In this document: positions 10,801 to 19,052 of the stretch, piece after piece
Layout of the letters: each line of letters opens with the position of its first letter
How positions within the stretch are numbered: position 1 is the first letter of the stretch
Position numbers and translations under genes: made by a program
NCBI RefSeq assembly: GCF_011742145.1
Contig: NZ_JAAQQU010000105.1
Span: 335,542 to 399,541 of the forward strand
Source: Flavobacterium sp. J49
GTDB lineage: Bacteria > Bacteroidota > Bacteroidia > Flavobacteriales > Flavobacteriaceae
DNA: 64,000 nt
Reading direction: 5' to 3'
The notes under the pieces: generated by a model
Databases searched by the model: none
The model's input: only the letters and a program-made list of their open reading frames with translations
What the model was told of the DNA's origin: nothing

Positions 10801-13409
10801 CTACCGCTACAAATGGTTGAGTTGGTCAAACCAACAGGAGTTACTGTGATAGCTGAAGGAGTATCTATAATAGTTACTGTTACATTTTCTGTAGCAGTAC
10901 AGTTATTAGCGTACGTAGCTGTTACTGTATAAGTAGTTGTAACAGCAGGACTAACCGTAATTGAGCTTCCTGTATTGGTATAACCTCCCGAAGCAGTCCA
11001 GGCAAATGATAAGGCACCCGCAGAGACAGCAGTCAAAGTTGCTGATTGACCGGCACAAATTCCAGCACCAGTTATAGGAGCAATTGTACCAGGGAAGTTG
11101 ATTGTTACTGTAGCCACAGATGAATATGACACATCACCTGGGTTAGCAATACAAAATACTTTTAAACGATACGAAGTAGTCGTTGTTAAAGTTCCTGTAG
11201 ATAAATTAGCATAACTGTTGGAAACTGAACCTATGGCAACACCAGGAGTAGCAAAGTTGTCGGTAGAAGATTCCCATTGGTATCTTGTTCCGGTTCCTTC
11301 TGAATAACCTGTTGCAGCAATTGTAGTTGCGCCTGAGTTACAATAAGTGGCAGTAGCTGCACTTGCCGTTCCGGCCACCGGAATTGTACAAGTTAAACAA
11401 GTACCGGTATAAACCGCTTGAAAAGCAAATCCGGGCCCAACTGCACTAGTATCAGAGGTAAACTGAATAGTAATTGGTTGACCAGGTGCAGAAACTATAG
11501 GCGTAATAGCACCGGCTGTTGTATAATTAGCCAAAAGTGTTCCTCCTGTTCCAACACCACTATAAATGTAAATGTCATCACAACAAGACTCCATACCCAA
11601 TACATTACCTGATAAGGTAATTACCCCTGTACCTGAGTTATCCAACACCAAATAACCATTGGTGTTATTGGCATAGTCAGCTGAAGATCCACCATTATCA
11701 TAAATAAAGGTATTGGTACCACAATCAACTAAGGTATTTCCTGAAGCAGGAACAATATTTGAACCACAAGAAAGACCGTTGAAGCTCACTGAGTTTGAAA
11801 AATTTGATAAACCACTGTAAGAACAGCTCGTAAATAATCTATAATAGGTAGTTCCCGCTGTAGATGTTGGAACCGTAAAATTTAAATTTGTAGCTGTTGG
11901 GATATCTGTCCAAACAACATCATCCGGAGAAGACTGCCATTTGTAAGAAAGACCTAAAGCTCCCCCTGATACACCTGTAGCCGATAAACTTAAAGAGCCA
12001 CCTGCACATCCAGTACTTTGAGATATACTGGCCACTCCTGCATTGGGAGTGTTTTCACATAAAACCGGTTGCGCAATGTTAACCGTATAATCCTCTACAT
12101 TTCCATAAGAAGAAGAATAACAAGGATCATTAGAAGTATCATTATCTGTAGCAACGATTCTCATTACGGTATTGCCTAAAACAGCATCAGCAGGAATAAT
12201 TAAGTTTCCAGATATTGATGTAGGATTAGCATTTGAAGATAAACCAATAAGATTATTTTCATTCGCATCATTAAAGTCACCATCTTGATTATAATCAATA
12301 AAGACTCTAACATTATAAGTATATCCTGTAGCCAAACTTACCGTTATAGGCACAGTTAAAGTTCTTAACAATGTTGCCGGAGTCAAAGCCCTAAAATCCT
12401 GATAAGTCAGTGGAGAAACATTTGGATTACTAAAGGTTTCAAACTGGACATTAGTAATACCATTATTATCCATTGAAGTTGGAACGGCAGAACAATATGT
12501 AAAACCACTTCCTGTTGTAAAAGATTGTTCAACACAATCTACTGCATCACCATTATCGTTAGTAGGAACCACTTTCCAATAATAAGTAGTATTAGCTGCT
12601 AAAACTGGAGGAGAATAGGATGATCCTGAAACAGTTGCTGCTAATCCCGGTGAAGGAGAAGTACCAAAATATACTTTATATCCAGTAACACCAAGTAAGT
12701 TATTCCAACTCAAAGCTGGATTTCTGGCGATTTGTGTTGCTCCGGTTGCCGGAAGCAATCCTGTCGTACAAGACGGAGGTGTAGTTGGTACCAAAGTAAC
12801 AGCTATGTTGTCGAAATTTAAATAATAATCTCCCGACGACCAAGTAGCAGAAAAACGAATAAACAAACTTCCTGCAGGAGGTGTAAATGTATGCGACTTA
12901 CTGATACAAGAACCATTCTGAGTTTCTTGACTCACCGTTGCAATATTAGTCCAAGGACCTGCAGCAGAAGAACCATACTGAACAACAAATGATCCCCATG
13001 GGTTTGTACCTGATGTATTGGCACTCCATGTTGCGGCTTTGTAATCATAAGTAATGATATGCGCCGATGTTCCATTAGCCGTACCAATGTTTGGTGAAAT
13101 CAATTCTCCAGTGGTGACACCAGAGTATAAATTTCGCCTCATAGCTCCACCGGAACCACCACAGGCGGTTGCTCCCGTAAATCTGGTAAAACCTCCGGTA
13201 AATGAACCAGCATCGGTATTAAAGTTTTGAGAATAATTTACCTGTGCATAAGAACTAAATCCTGTAAACACAGATAAAATAATAAGACTCAAAACCCAGA
13301 ACCGTTTAAACAATCCATCTGTGTTGGGAGCGTTCCCAACTACATCCGGTGTTTGTCTTTTGAGCCATGTTCGTGAACCTGAACTCAAGTTAGTGTAGTT
13401 GTTAATCAT
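4845..13409 (-). CDS. Giant T9SS-exported multidomain surface protein (2854 aa)
   Basis: The N-terminus has a long polar leader of about 35 residues, then a signal core (FWVLSLIILSVFTGFSSYAQ, residues 37-56). A jelly-roll/MAM-like segment with NFDNIAV (about 58-210) follows, then an FN3-like unit with TTYYWKV. A GEVED domain (about 330-445) ends in YGNVEDYTVNI. The next large block holds Ig/PKD-like repeats with the recurring theme TTTYTVTAT. Three copies of a Cys-containing module (about 2466-2766) precede a T9SS sorting domain with AYPNPFAANF and VRVVKR at the end. Such proteins are secreted across the outer membrane and act in adhesion or gliding. No catalytic domain is evident. Small lengths of unrelated frames inside it are shadows. 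Confidence 0.92.
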   Translation of the reverse strand: MINNYTNLSSGSRTWLKRQTPDVVGNAPNTDGLFKRFWVLSLIILSVFTGFSSYAQVNYSQNFNTDAGSFTGGFTRFTGATACGGSGGAMRRNLYSGVTTGELISPNIGTANGTSAHIITYDYKAATWSANTSGTNPWGSFVVQYGSSAAGPWTNIATVSQETQNGSCISKSHTFTPPAGSLFIRFSATWSSGDYYLNFDNIAVTLVPTTPPSCTTGLLPATGATQIARNPALSWNNLLGVTGYKVYFGTSPSPGLAATVSGSSYSPPVLAANTTYYWKVVPTNDNGDAVDCVEQSFTTGSGFTYCSAVPTSMDNNGITNVQFETFSNPNVSPLTYQDFRALTPATLLRTLTVPITVSLATGYTYNVRVFIDYNQDGDFNDANENNLIGLSSNANPTSISGNLIIPADAVLGNTVMRIVATDNDTSNDPCYSSSYGNVEDYTVNIAQPVLCENTPNAGVASISQSTGCAGGSLSLSATGVSGGALGLSYKWQSSPDDVVWTDIPTATNLNFTVPTSTAGTTYYRLFTSCSYSGLSNFSNSVSFNGLSCGSNIVPASGNTLVDCGTNTFIYDNGGSSADYANNTNGYLVLDNSGTGVITLSGNVLGMESCCDDIYIYSGVGTGGTLLANYTTAGAITPIVSAPGQPITIQFTSDTSAVGPGFAFQAVYTGTCLTCTIPVAGTASAATATYCNSGATTIAATGYSEGTGTRYQWESSTDNFATPGVAIGSVSNSYANLSTGTLTTTTSYRLKVFCIANPGDVSYSSVATVTINFPGTIAPITGAGICAGQSATLTAVSAGALSFAWTASGGYTNTGSSITVSPAVTTTYTVTATYANNCTATENVTVTIIDTPSAITVTPVGLTNSTICSGSNLRLNATGGNYNSTYFSDNFDAASSQFTAATLSGTSTTTAELNTTYQSQGSGSVLFNTTGTNAAATYSLNSNVNLVGATAATLTFSHIASMEGNFTAYDFGYVEYSSDGGATWTTFTSANYTGAANSAYFSGSDVRFSTLSYSDWNTALTGTNAPNNSLWKSETFSIPAAALTSQFKLRFRYTTDVSANWLGWFIDNVKISANGNVQYSWTASPATPLFTDVALSNVYNPATDFAPTVYAQPNTATQFTVNVSSGSCSNSGSTTVNVNELPSFSVNPITICEGTTGTLTAISAGSNSYSWTPVGGGATLTGTSVMVSPSETTTYNVTATSNTTVPACSSTQQVTVTVNEPGTIVSGTASRTVSPGQLTTFEVVTTGLVTYQWQLNDNVNGWQNILAANPDYSGEDTAVLSIQNITLGFDTYQYRCLVTGLAPCATLTPIEAILNVTNTGFATQPADVNLCGASSTSFSIVTTGDEPYNVQWQMSTDGGASFNDIFDGPDASGLTFSGANEFSPKTLFVSGITTDHDGYQFKCQLDFFLDSGIATLTVNTPVSLTNNFSTTPVVRCSSPSAAATSFGISTSGSVEDVEWKYATSASGPWNTIAAGTPVGASYSGAGSNTLSVTTTAATPVGNYYYKAFVTGAGSGADKCADAESAIATISVVNPTITVSPSSTVYCTPGPAVTLTAGGSDINNYTWTASGFTTTTGTSIAVTPSAATTYTVTGTNSNGCTNTAQATVTVGGAFTASASASAATVCPGTPVTLTGTSALINLVPTPMPVGSYTFESTTDTYSSIVGGVGTTAVSLSSMDDSISATQTLPFTFNFGGNNFTTFKINSNGWIQLGATSTSTTNYSSLSGSDNNIIAAFNRDLDGNNTTSTSYYVQTTGAVGSRITKIQWTNIRSYSSTASPATGNVQIWLYEGTNRVEIRYGSFTVNSARTSTGITCQVGLRGASSAAANVKSLSNTGSWATPTVGTSSSSTVALGNFASPILPDNGRVYRFSPLGNGTSTYTYAWSSVPAGFTANTAVATVNPSVNSTYNVVVTSSTGCTATASTSVVVDSTPPVITTSPVATQQLCQGTTATFTVAATSATALTYQWFKDGSPLVNGSGISGVTTATLTITGTTPASSGSYTVAVTNCSTVTSGASVLTVYPTPTAVAPAAQTYCIDAVVPATPLTGTPSGVTFNISGGAALGLANQTGVTAIPSFTPTASGTATISITPVANGCSGTAVTYILKINPLPAAPAISSNSPICQGSALDFASTVALQQGYSLNSNSNVPFIDINATGVSVGTLGDDTEHNITIPTFTFNGTPYTTARIGTNGLIVFGSTSGEVSLSNGTLPSTANTAGNTFLAPFWDDLDIQTGATCKTQTVGNLHIIQFTTMAHDAFTTGSITFQVQLNLTTGVINFVYQDVIFGSSTYDSGASATIGVQYNSSSALQYSSNTASLINGQSLTFTPAAYSYAWSGPNGFTSALPNPSIANATPAATGDYTLEITNMNGCKSSSTIAAVVHPTPTVVAPANQTYYTGFATAAIPLVGTPSNVTFNISGGAASGLADVNGVTAIPSFIPTAIPSTVTITPVANGCTGVPVTFQISFVPVVVNIESNVCGSINNGLNNQINCTNISIPGYTTTGYQFEVTNMSTGEVSIVFSSQHHFKLTDASNYSYGTTFSIRVAVVLDGNVQGYYGSTCSLTTTQVRTTKVITSQCGATLVFINSTINANTVSSTNLYRFRVALASAPTVTYLVERTVPNFKLTDVIGLPIQFDTEYLVDVQVRVKLAGFEAWSQYGERCSVFTPEAPVSSLVDAQCEDFQVTSDTQLINAISFPGATAYRFRLTGYDEFGDVNYTQIVTSTLPYFTLSMFTGLTPGITYTVGVSLELFGVYTEYGKDCTIITPVPARQASTTVVEPFKATAYPNPFAANFMIDVKTSSTSVIAIKVYDMVGRLVEQRTATVTELDKAPIGTNYPSGVYNVVVTQDETVQTVRVVKR
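5110..6010 (-). repeat. Three tandem ~100-aa modules near the C-terminus of the giant protein
   Basis: Residues about 2466-2766 hold three diverged copies of one module. Each starts near a cysteine (NVCGS, SQCGAT, AQCEDF). The middle part reads like YRFRVALASA or YRFRLTGYDE, followed by FKLTD or FTLSM. Each closes with a YG-x-x-C motif (YYGSTC, QYGERC, EYGKDC). The spacing suggests a cysteine pair bridging each module. The module is adjacent to the sorting domain. Confidence 0.75.
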
Positions 13410-13640
13410 AATTTATAAAATTGGGTTAATAAGAAATGTGAATGTATATAAAATGTTAATTAATTGTGAAATAATAACCTTCTTAATCGATTAAAGGTAT
13501 CTTATCATCGCTCAAACAAAACGACGACTTCCAATTTTCTTACAGAAAACGGACAGGCCAATAAAAGAATAAAAGTATTTGAGACAAAAAAATACCTAAC
13601 CGTTTATACTAAAAACAGTTAGGTATCTATTTTAATGGGA
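13410..13640. other. Spacer between two giant genes, with a minus-strand terminator
   Basis: The left part is the start region of the 2854-aa gene and carries an imperfect dyad around the 12-base palindrome TTAATCGATTAA (about 13483-13494), with TAACCTT on its left and AGGTAT on its right. The right part (13583-13627) holds TACCTAAC and GTTAGGTA as a stem. It is followed on the minus strand by a run of seven T, forming a terminator for the upstream giant gene. No -7 box was found. Confidence 0.6.
13583..13627 (-). terminator. Intrinsic terminator after the 1803-aa protein gene
   Basis: TACCTAAC (13593-13600) pairs with GTTAGGTA (13618-13625), and on the minus strand the stem runs into TTTTTTT. 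It lies 14 bases past the stop codon at 13641. Confidence 0.8.
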
Positions 13641-16600
13641 TTAGTAAACCACTTTCTTGGTTACAATTCCACCGTTTTCTCCTTCAATTTTAACAAGTAA
13701 TACTTGTTGGGTAGTAGGTAAAGTGGTAAACACAGTTGTTGTGTTACCTATTTGCTTTTGGGAAGCAAGTTCTCGGCCTCTTACATCGTAAATGGTCACA
13801 TTTACCATGTTTTCGGTTCCCGAGTTAATATTCAATCCTGCATTGTTCTGGAAAACCACCACCGAATTCTGGTTGAATACCGGATTGTTGGTTCCTAATG
13901 CATTGGTTGTGTAACGAATTCTAAAGCGATTGTCAAAGGTTCCGCTTTCAGTGGCAAAAGTATAAGGTGCTGCTTTAAGGTCATGAATGACATTTAAAAG
14001 CGTGTCTTCTAAATAAATGTTTTGTGAGGCAAATAAACCGTCAAAATCAGGAAGACTAATCGTATAAGTACTGTTGATGGTTGATTTGTATCCCAAAGGA
14101 ATCATTTCATTCACATCAAAGGCCAATTGTTTTCCTTGGATGCTCAACTTGGTATTGTCAACAATAGTGTAAAGGGTAATCGCATTTCCGATATCTACCA
14201 TTTCTCCGTCAAACAAACGATCAATACCATTGGTAGCCGACTCAACATAACCTATCAAAGCTTGTTTGTAAGCCCCTTCGGTATTGGTAATGTCTAACCA
14301 ATATCTGTGTTTCTCTAAGTTCAATTCTGCTTCTGTATTGTTGGCCGTGTTTGGCGACAATCTGTAGAACTGACTGTTGTTACCGGCCGCACGCATACTG
14401 TTTTTGAAAGTAGCGGTTCCGCTCGAGAATCCTTTGATAAAGAATCCTTGACCCGAAGCAATATACCCTAAAGGCACTGCATTACTTCCTCCTCCACCGA
14501 AACCGGCATTGGTAGCGGCACTGGTACCACCCACAAGGTTGTAAATCGCATAATCACTTCCGGTATATTGGTAAGTCGCATTGATTGGTGTATTGTGTGT
14601 CCAGAAATAAAGCGTTCCGTTCAAATTGGCATTGGCCGGGTCTAATATAAAAGCACTGGCCGATAAAGCACTGGTGAATGGATTTCCAATTAAGTTCATT
14701 TGAGCTGCACCACCCACGATAGGCGTTGTCATAGTACCGTTATTCGGTGTACCATAGAAAGAAGCAGTATAGGTTGCCGGTGTATTGATATCATAATCAT
14801 ACGGCGCACGGATAATGTATCCTTTACCCACATCCATCAAAGAGGCAGATGAAATATAAGCCCAGTTGTTGGCACTGGCATCATAATAATAGTAAGCATC
14901 AAATGGCGTATTGGGAGAAACGTTTACCAAAGTTTGCGGATTTACCGGAGTTGACCAATAAGTATAGTCAAACTGACGAATACCCGTAGTGGTTCTTTTG
15001 TAAGTTATATTTCCTGAGTTACCTCCCGAATAAACACCCGGTGCATTGGCAACATCTACTACTTGATACAAACTGGCGTTGTTTTCAAAAGTTAGCGTTC
15101 CGCCCGAAACTACTACCGCATTTTGTACAGTTAAAGTTCCCACGTCGAATAAGACCGCACCACTGGTTACCGTCACACTACAAGCGGATAAGTTACCCGA
15201 AGTAGCACTGGCATGAACCGAAGAAGTATAGTTTCCTTGGAAATCAGCTCCGATTGTGGAAGTCGGACCGGTACCATTTGACCAAGCCGAACCATTCCAA
15301 ACCGCTTTGTTGAATGTAATGGTTATCACATTAGAATAAACATCAGAACAACCGGCCAAGTTCACTACAGCTCTAAAGTAACGAGCGCCGGTGAAAGTAC
15401 CTATTTGGGCTGAAGTCAACGTTGTAGAAGCACTCGCAGCGATATCGGTAACGCCTACGGTAAACGCAAGGTCACTGGCATACTGCCATTTCACAACCGA
15501 ACCGGTATTACCCGTTAAGGTTAAATCGGCTGCAACTCCTGAACAAACATTTTGGTCACTTGAAGCGGTTCCGGCTACGGCACCTCCAATTACAAAGGTA
15601 GTAGCGGTTCTACAAGTTGGATTAGAAGAACAAGCGGCATAGTAAGTCCATGTTCCCGGTGTGCTGGTATTGGCTAAGCCAGAGCCTGCTGCACCCACCG
15701 GATTGAACGGACTGCCTGTGCCAATTGGAGAACCTCCTGAAGCGGCAGTATACCATTGTACTTGAGAATTTTGGAACAACAATACACTTCCTCCCGAAGG
15801 TGGTGTCACGCTCCAAGTAAAAGAAGTGGCTGTACTTCCTGAGTAGAAAGTAGTGTATAAAGTATAAGTAACACCCGCGGTTAAGGTAACCGTCATTCTT
15901 GGGTATAAACCTGCTCCTGAGTCGTCATCTCCTATCACAAAAGTACCGGTAGCACAACTACCTGCAGTAAATGCTCCTGTAGTAATGTATCCCATAGCAT
16001 CTATGGTAAGCGGACTAGAGAAATCAAAAGTATAAGAACCGGTAACACTTACTTGAAAGTTAACCGTAGTATAAATTTGATTGATTGTTGAAAAACCACA
16101 AGTTGGTGAATTTGTAGAACTGAAAGGTCTAGGAGCCTGAGGACTTCCTCCTGTCCAAGAACCTGCAATACTCGTTACTGCATTGCTGTAACCGTCACAA
16201 ACCGTTGAGCTTGAAATAGTTCCTGCGCCTCCGGTACAGATAGAAGCTCCTGTAGTTACCGGTGCCGGCCCTAAAACGGTAAAGTCTGTAGCACTGCTAA
16301 CCGACAATACACTGGTAGTTATTCTTATTTTTCCGGTAGTAGCTCCTGCCGGTAAAGTGGCTGTAATTTGAGTAGTACTGTTCACGGTGTAAGTAGCCGA
16401 AGCACCTCCAAAGAAAACACCTGTAATTCCTGTAAAGTTGGTTCCTGTAATTACTACGGTTGTACCGCTCACACAAGCATTATCAGTAGGTGTAAATCCG
16501 GTGATGGTAGGTACATTGGTTACACAAACAATAGAGGCTGTCCAACCGGCTCCTAAAACCGAACTGTCTGAACGGAATTCAAAAGTCAATGAACCGTCTG

Positions 16601-19052
16601 CTGCTGTTGATAAAATACTACCCGGTGAGGTTGTTCCCGACCAAGCATCGGCCGGACAGGTTTGCGGCAAGAATCCTGCGGCTCTACCTGATGGCATCAA
16701 AGTACCGGCAGAAGATTGTCCGCTGTAAATCATTAAACCATCCCAGTTGTTTTCGGTTGCAAAGGAGTTGAAGATTACCATCAACTTGGCTCCCGGAGTT
16801 ACCGGTCTGAAAGTATACGAATAAGGTGCATACGTCGGATTCCCTGTTCTCTCGTTATTGGCATAATTTCCACCGGTTCCACCGCTATCCGTAAAAGTAA
16901 TATTAGAACCACAAGTTACGTTGTACGGTGTGGTAAGGTCAGAGATTCTGATGGTGGTTGGAGTAGTAAGGTTCGTAGTGGTAAAAGTGGCAAAGTTGGT
17001 TGACCAGATACTGATTTGCGCCCCACAATTGGCACGAACCCACACATAATAAGTAGTGTTAGGTGATAATGTAGAGAACGTAATGCTATTGGACGTTACC
17101 GTTCCTGTTCCTGCGTCGTTATAACTTGGCGGGGTATTGGAAGTTGAAATAAAATAAGCATAACCGTTTGAAGGAGCTCCGGTGGCCGGGGCATTCCAGT
17201 TTAAAGTAGCGCCAAAATCCGTAATCCCCGTTACCGGTGAACCCGGATAAGTAGGCGGCAAACAAGTTTCTACCTCAATACGGATGTTGTCAAGGTTTAA
17301 CTGAACGTTATTTAAGCCGGTGTCTTCAATATCATCTACGAAGAAACGCAAATAATACGTTCCGGTTACCGATGGGGTATAGTTCACAATATTAGAGTTA
17401 ATCACCGAGAAAAAGCCGTTGTAAGCAATCTGCTGGCTGATATTAGAAACAGTAGCTGCTGTGTTGTTCGTTGGACGCCCTATATTGACCTCCAAACTGG
17501 CGTAGCCATTCAAGTTGGTTGAATAGTCATAAGTAATACGGTATAAAGTACCCGCGGTTAAAGTTACCCCTTGGGTAAAGAAACTATCTCCTACACCATT
17601 ACTAAAAATATTACCATTAACAGAGTTTGATTGGAAAGCACCGTCTGTAAAAGTACATGTCGGCAAAACCCCTCCTACTAAACCATTGAAGTTTTCTAAA
17701 TACACCACACTTTGCGGTGTACACAATGAAGTAGCCGAAATGGGCCCAATCCAAGTACTGGTACTACCACCACAATTGGAACGTACCCAGAAATAATAAG
17801 TGGTAGAAGCCGACAAACCGGTTACGGTAGCCGAAGTAGTAGCACTGGTAGCCGTAGGCGTTGTACCCGAAGTAGGCGCCGTATTAGAAGTGCTGTGGTA
17901 AATATCATAGTTACTCGCCGAACCTGCCCAAGTCAAATAGGCACTGTCATGAGAAATGCTGCCGGTAGCGGCAAACGCTAATGTAGTGGGTGCCGGACAG
18001 TTCACACATTCCAATTTAATTCTGAAACCTGTACTTGAAACTGTACCGTTTGAAGTAAATTTATAAAATAAAGCACCATTTGTATCAACCGAAGTATAAG
18101 TAGAGGGAACAGTTGTACCGGAAAAATTCATCCCACTTATTTGAGTAGCATAAGTGTTGTCAGTAAACAATTGTAGATAATCATTAGTAGCTTCAGTACC
18201 AAAAGTTTCGTAAGTTGCTTTTATTTTGTAAGTGGTATTAGATGGTGTAAAATAAATACTATTTGCTTGAGTATTTGAATAATTATCTGATTCACCACCA
18301 ACGTCATACAAATAGTATGTACGGGTTACATCTAAAGTAACAGGACAAGCCGTGGCATTATTCAAAGCAGGTATTATTATATTATTTTGAGAAGCTACGG
18401 AAGAAGTCCATGCAAAATCATCTAAACAAACAGCCCCATTTGTTGGATTTATTCTGGTATCAGTTACTCTAAATTTATACCCTAGAGCAGTAGCAGGAAA
18501 AGCGGCTGTAACCTTTACCTCTTGCCAAGTAGTATTCATTGATGGTAACACACCGGTTACACTAATTGTATTTAATGCAGTGGTTACATTGTTGGTTCCG
18601 TTTGTAATAGCATACCAAGTGGTTCCACCATCATCCGAAAATTCAAAATTATAAAGAGTTGTACCAGTGGTAGCTCCTTTGATATAGAAAGAAAAGGAAC
18701 TCGGCGTCATTATTACCGGCGAAGTAACCGAAGCATTTGACGTACTGTTAGTAGGCTGTCTTAAACTATAAATTCCACTTCTTACCAAAGTCGTAGTTGT
18801 ATTGTGTACAAAGTTGGTTGTTCCCGCAAAAGTCCAACCATTTGCTTGCATTATTGCTACCGATGAAGGCACACTCTCAAACCCTTGATAAGGGCCAATA
18901 CATTGCGCGTTGGTTTCTTGAAAAACCCCCAACCAAAAAGTCAAGACTAGCAGTAGGTATCGGAAAGAAGCAGTAGTTTTTAATAAAATCGCATTACCCG
19001 AGGCATTAAGTAAAGTTTTTCCCATAGTGGTTGTTTTTTGTGGTATTGTCAT
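13641..19052 (-). CDS. T9SS-exported multidomain surface protein (1803 aa)
   Basis: The signal core lies at about residues 31-49 and ends in ETNAQC. The first domain resembles a MAM/jelly-roll unit (YQGFESVPSS). Several FN3-like units follow, marked by ATTYYVWVRANCG-type strands. A CUB-like unit has NVTCGSNITFTDSGG and WDGLMIYSG. An IPT/TIG unit has ITGFTPTDNACVSGTTVVIT. The C-terminal third (IRQFDYTYWSTPVNPQTL, then LIGNPFTSAL, then IASGQGFFIKG) is closely similar to that of the next giant gene, and the end is a sorting domain with VTIYDVRGREL and TKKVVY. An extracellular adhesive role is inferred. An internal ATG at codon 10 is an equally good start. Confidence 0.92.
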   Translation of the reverse strand: MTIPQKTTTMGKTLLNASGNAILLKTTASFRYLLLVLTFWLGVFQETNAQCIGPYQGFESVPSSVAIMQANGWTFAGTTNFVHNTTTTLVRSGIYSLRQPTNSTSNASVTSPVIMTPSSFSFYIKGATTGTTLYNFEFSDDGGTTWYAITNGTNNVTTALNTISVTGVLPSMNTTWQEVKVTAAFPATALGYKFRVTDTRINPTNGAVCLDDFAWTSSVASQNNIIIPALNNATACPVTLDVTRTYYLYDVGGESDNYSNTQANSIYFTPSNTTYKIKATYETFGTEATNDYLQLFTDNTYATQISGMNFSGTTVPSTYTSVDTNGALFYKFTSNGTVSSTGFRIKLECVNCPAPTTLAFAATGSISHDSAYLTWAGSASNYDIYHSTSNTAPTSGTTPTATSATTSATVTGLSASTTYYFWVRSNCGGSTSTWIGPISATSLCTPQSVVYLENFNGLVGGVLPTCTFTDGAFQSNSVNGNIFSNGVGDSFFTQGVTLTAGTLYRITYDYSTNLNGYASLEVNIGRPTNNTAATVSNISQQIAYNGFFSVINSNIVNYTPSVTGTYYLRFFVDDIEDTGLNNVQLNLDNIRIEVETCLPPTYPGSPVTGITDFGATLNWNAPATGAPSNGYAYFISTSNTPPSYNDAGTGTVTSNSITFSTLSPNTTYYVWVRANCGAQISIWSTNFATFTTTNLTTPTTIRISDLTTPYNVTCGSNITFTDSGGTGGNYANNERTGNPTYAPYSYTFRPVTPGAKLMVIFNSFATENNWDGLMIYSGQSSAGTLMPSGRAAGFLPQTCPADAWSGTTSPGSILSTAADGSLTFEFRSDSSVLGAGWTASIVCVTNVPTITGFTPTDNACVSGTTVVITGTNFTGITGVFFGGASATYTVNSTTQITATLPAGATTGKIRITTSVLSVSSATDFTVLGPAPVTTGASICTGGAGTISSSTVCDGYSNAVTSIAGSWTGGSPQAPRPFSSTNSPTCGFSTINQIYTTVNFQVSVTGSYTFDFSSPLTIDAMGYITTGAFTAGSCATGTFVIGDDDSGAGLYPRMTVTLTAGVTYTLYTTFYSGSTATSFTWSVTPPSGGSVLLFQNSQVQWYTAASGGSPIGTGSPFNPVGAAGSGLANTSTPGTWTYYAACSSNPTCRTATTFVIGGAVAGTASSDQNVCSGVAADLTLTGNTGSVVKWQYASDLAFTVGVTDIAASASTTLTSAQIGTFTGARYFRAVVNLAGCSDVYSNVITITFNKAVWNGSAWSNGTGPTSTIGADFQGNYTSSVHASATSGNLSACSVTVTSGAVLFDVGTLTVQNAVVVSGGTLTFENNASLYQVVDVANAPGVYSGGNSGNITYKRTTTGIRQFDYTYWSTPVNPQTLVNVSPNTPFDAYYYYDASANNWAYISSASLMDVGKGYIIRAPYDYDINTPATYTASFYGTPNNGTMTTPIVGGAAQMNLIGNPFTSALSASAFILDPANANLNGTLYFWTHNTPINATYQYTGSDYAIYNLVGGTSAATNAGFGGGGSNAVPLGYIASGQGFFIKGFSSGTATFKNSMRAAGNNSQFYRLSPNTANNTEAELNLEKHRYWLDITNTEGAYKQALIGYVESATNGIDRLFDGEMVDIGNAITLYTIVDNTKLSIQGKQLAFDVNEMIPLGYKSTINSTYTISLPDFDGLFASQNIYLEDTLLNVIHDLKAAPYTFATESGTFDNRFRIRYTTNALGTNNPVFNQNSVVVFQNNAGLNINSGTENMVNVTIYDVRGRELASQKQIGNTTTVFTTLPTTQQVLLVKIEGENGGIVTKKVVY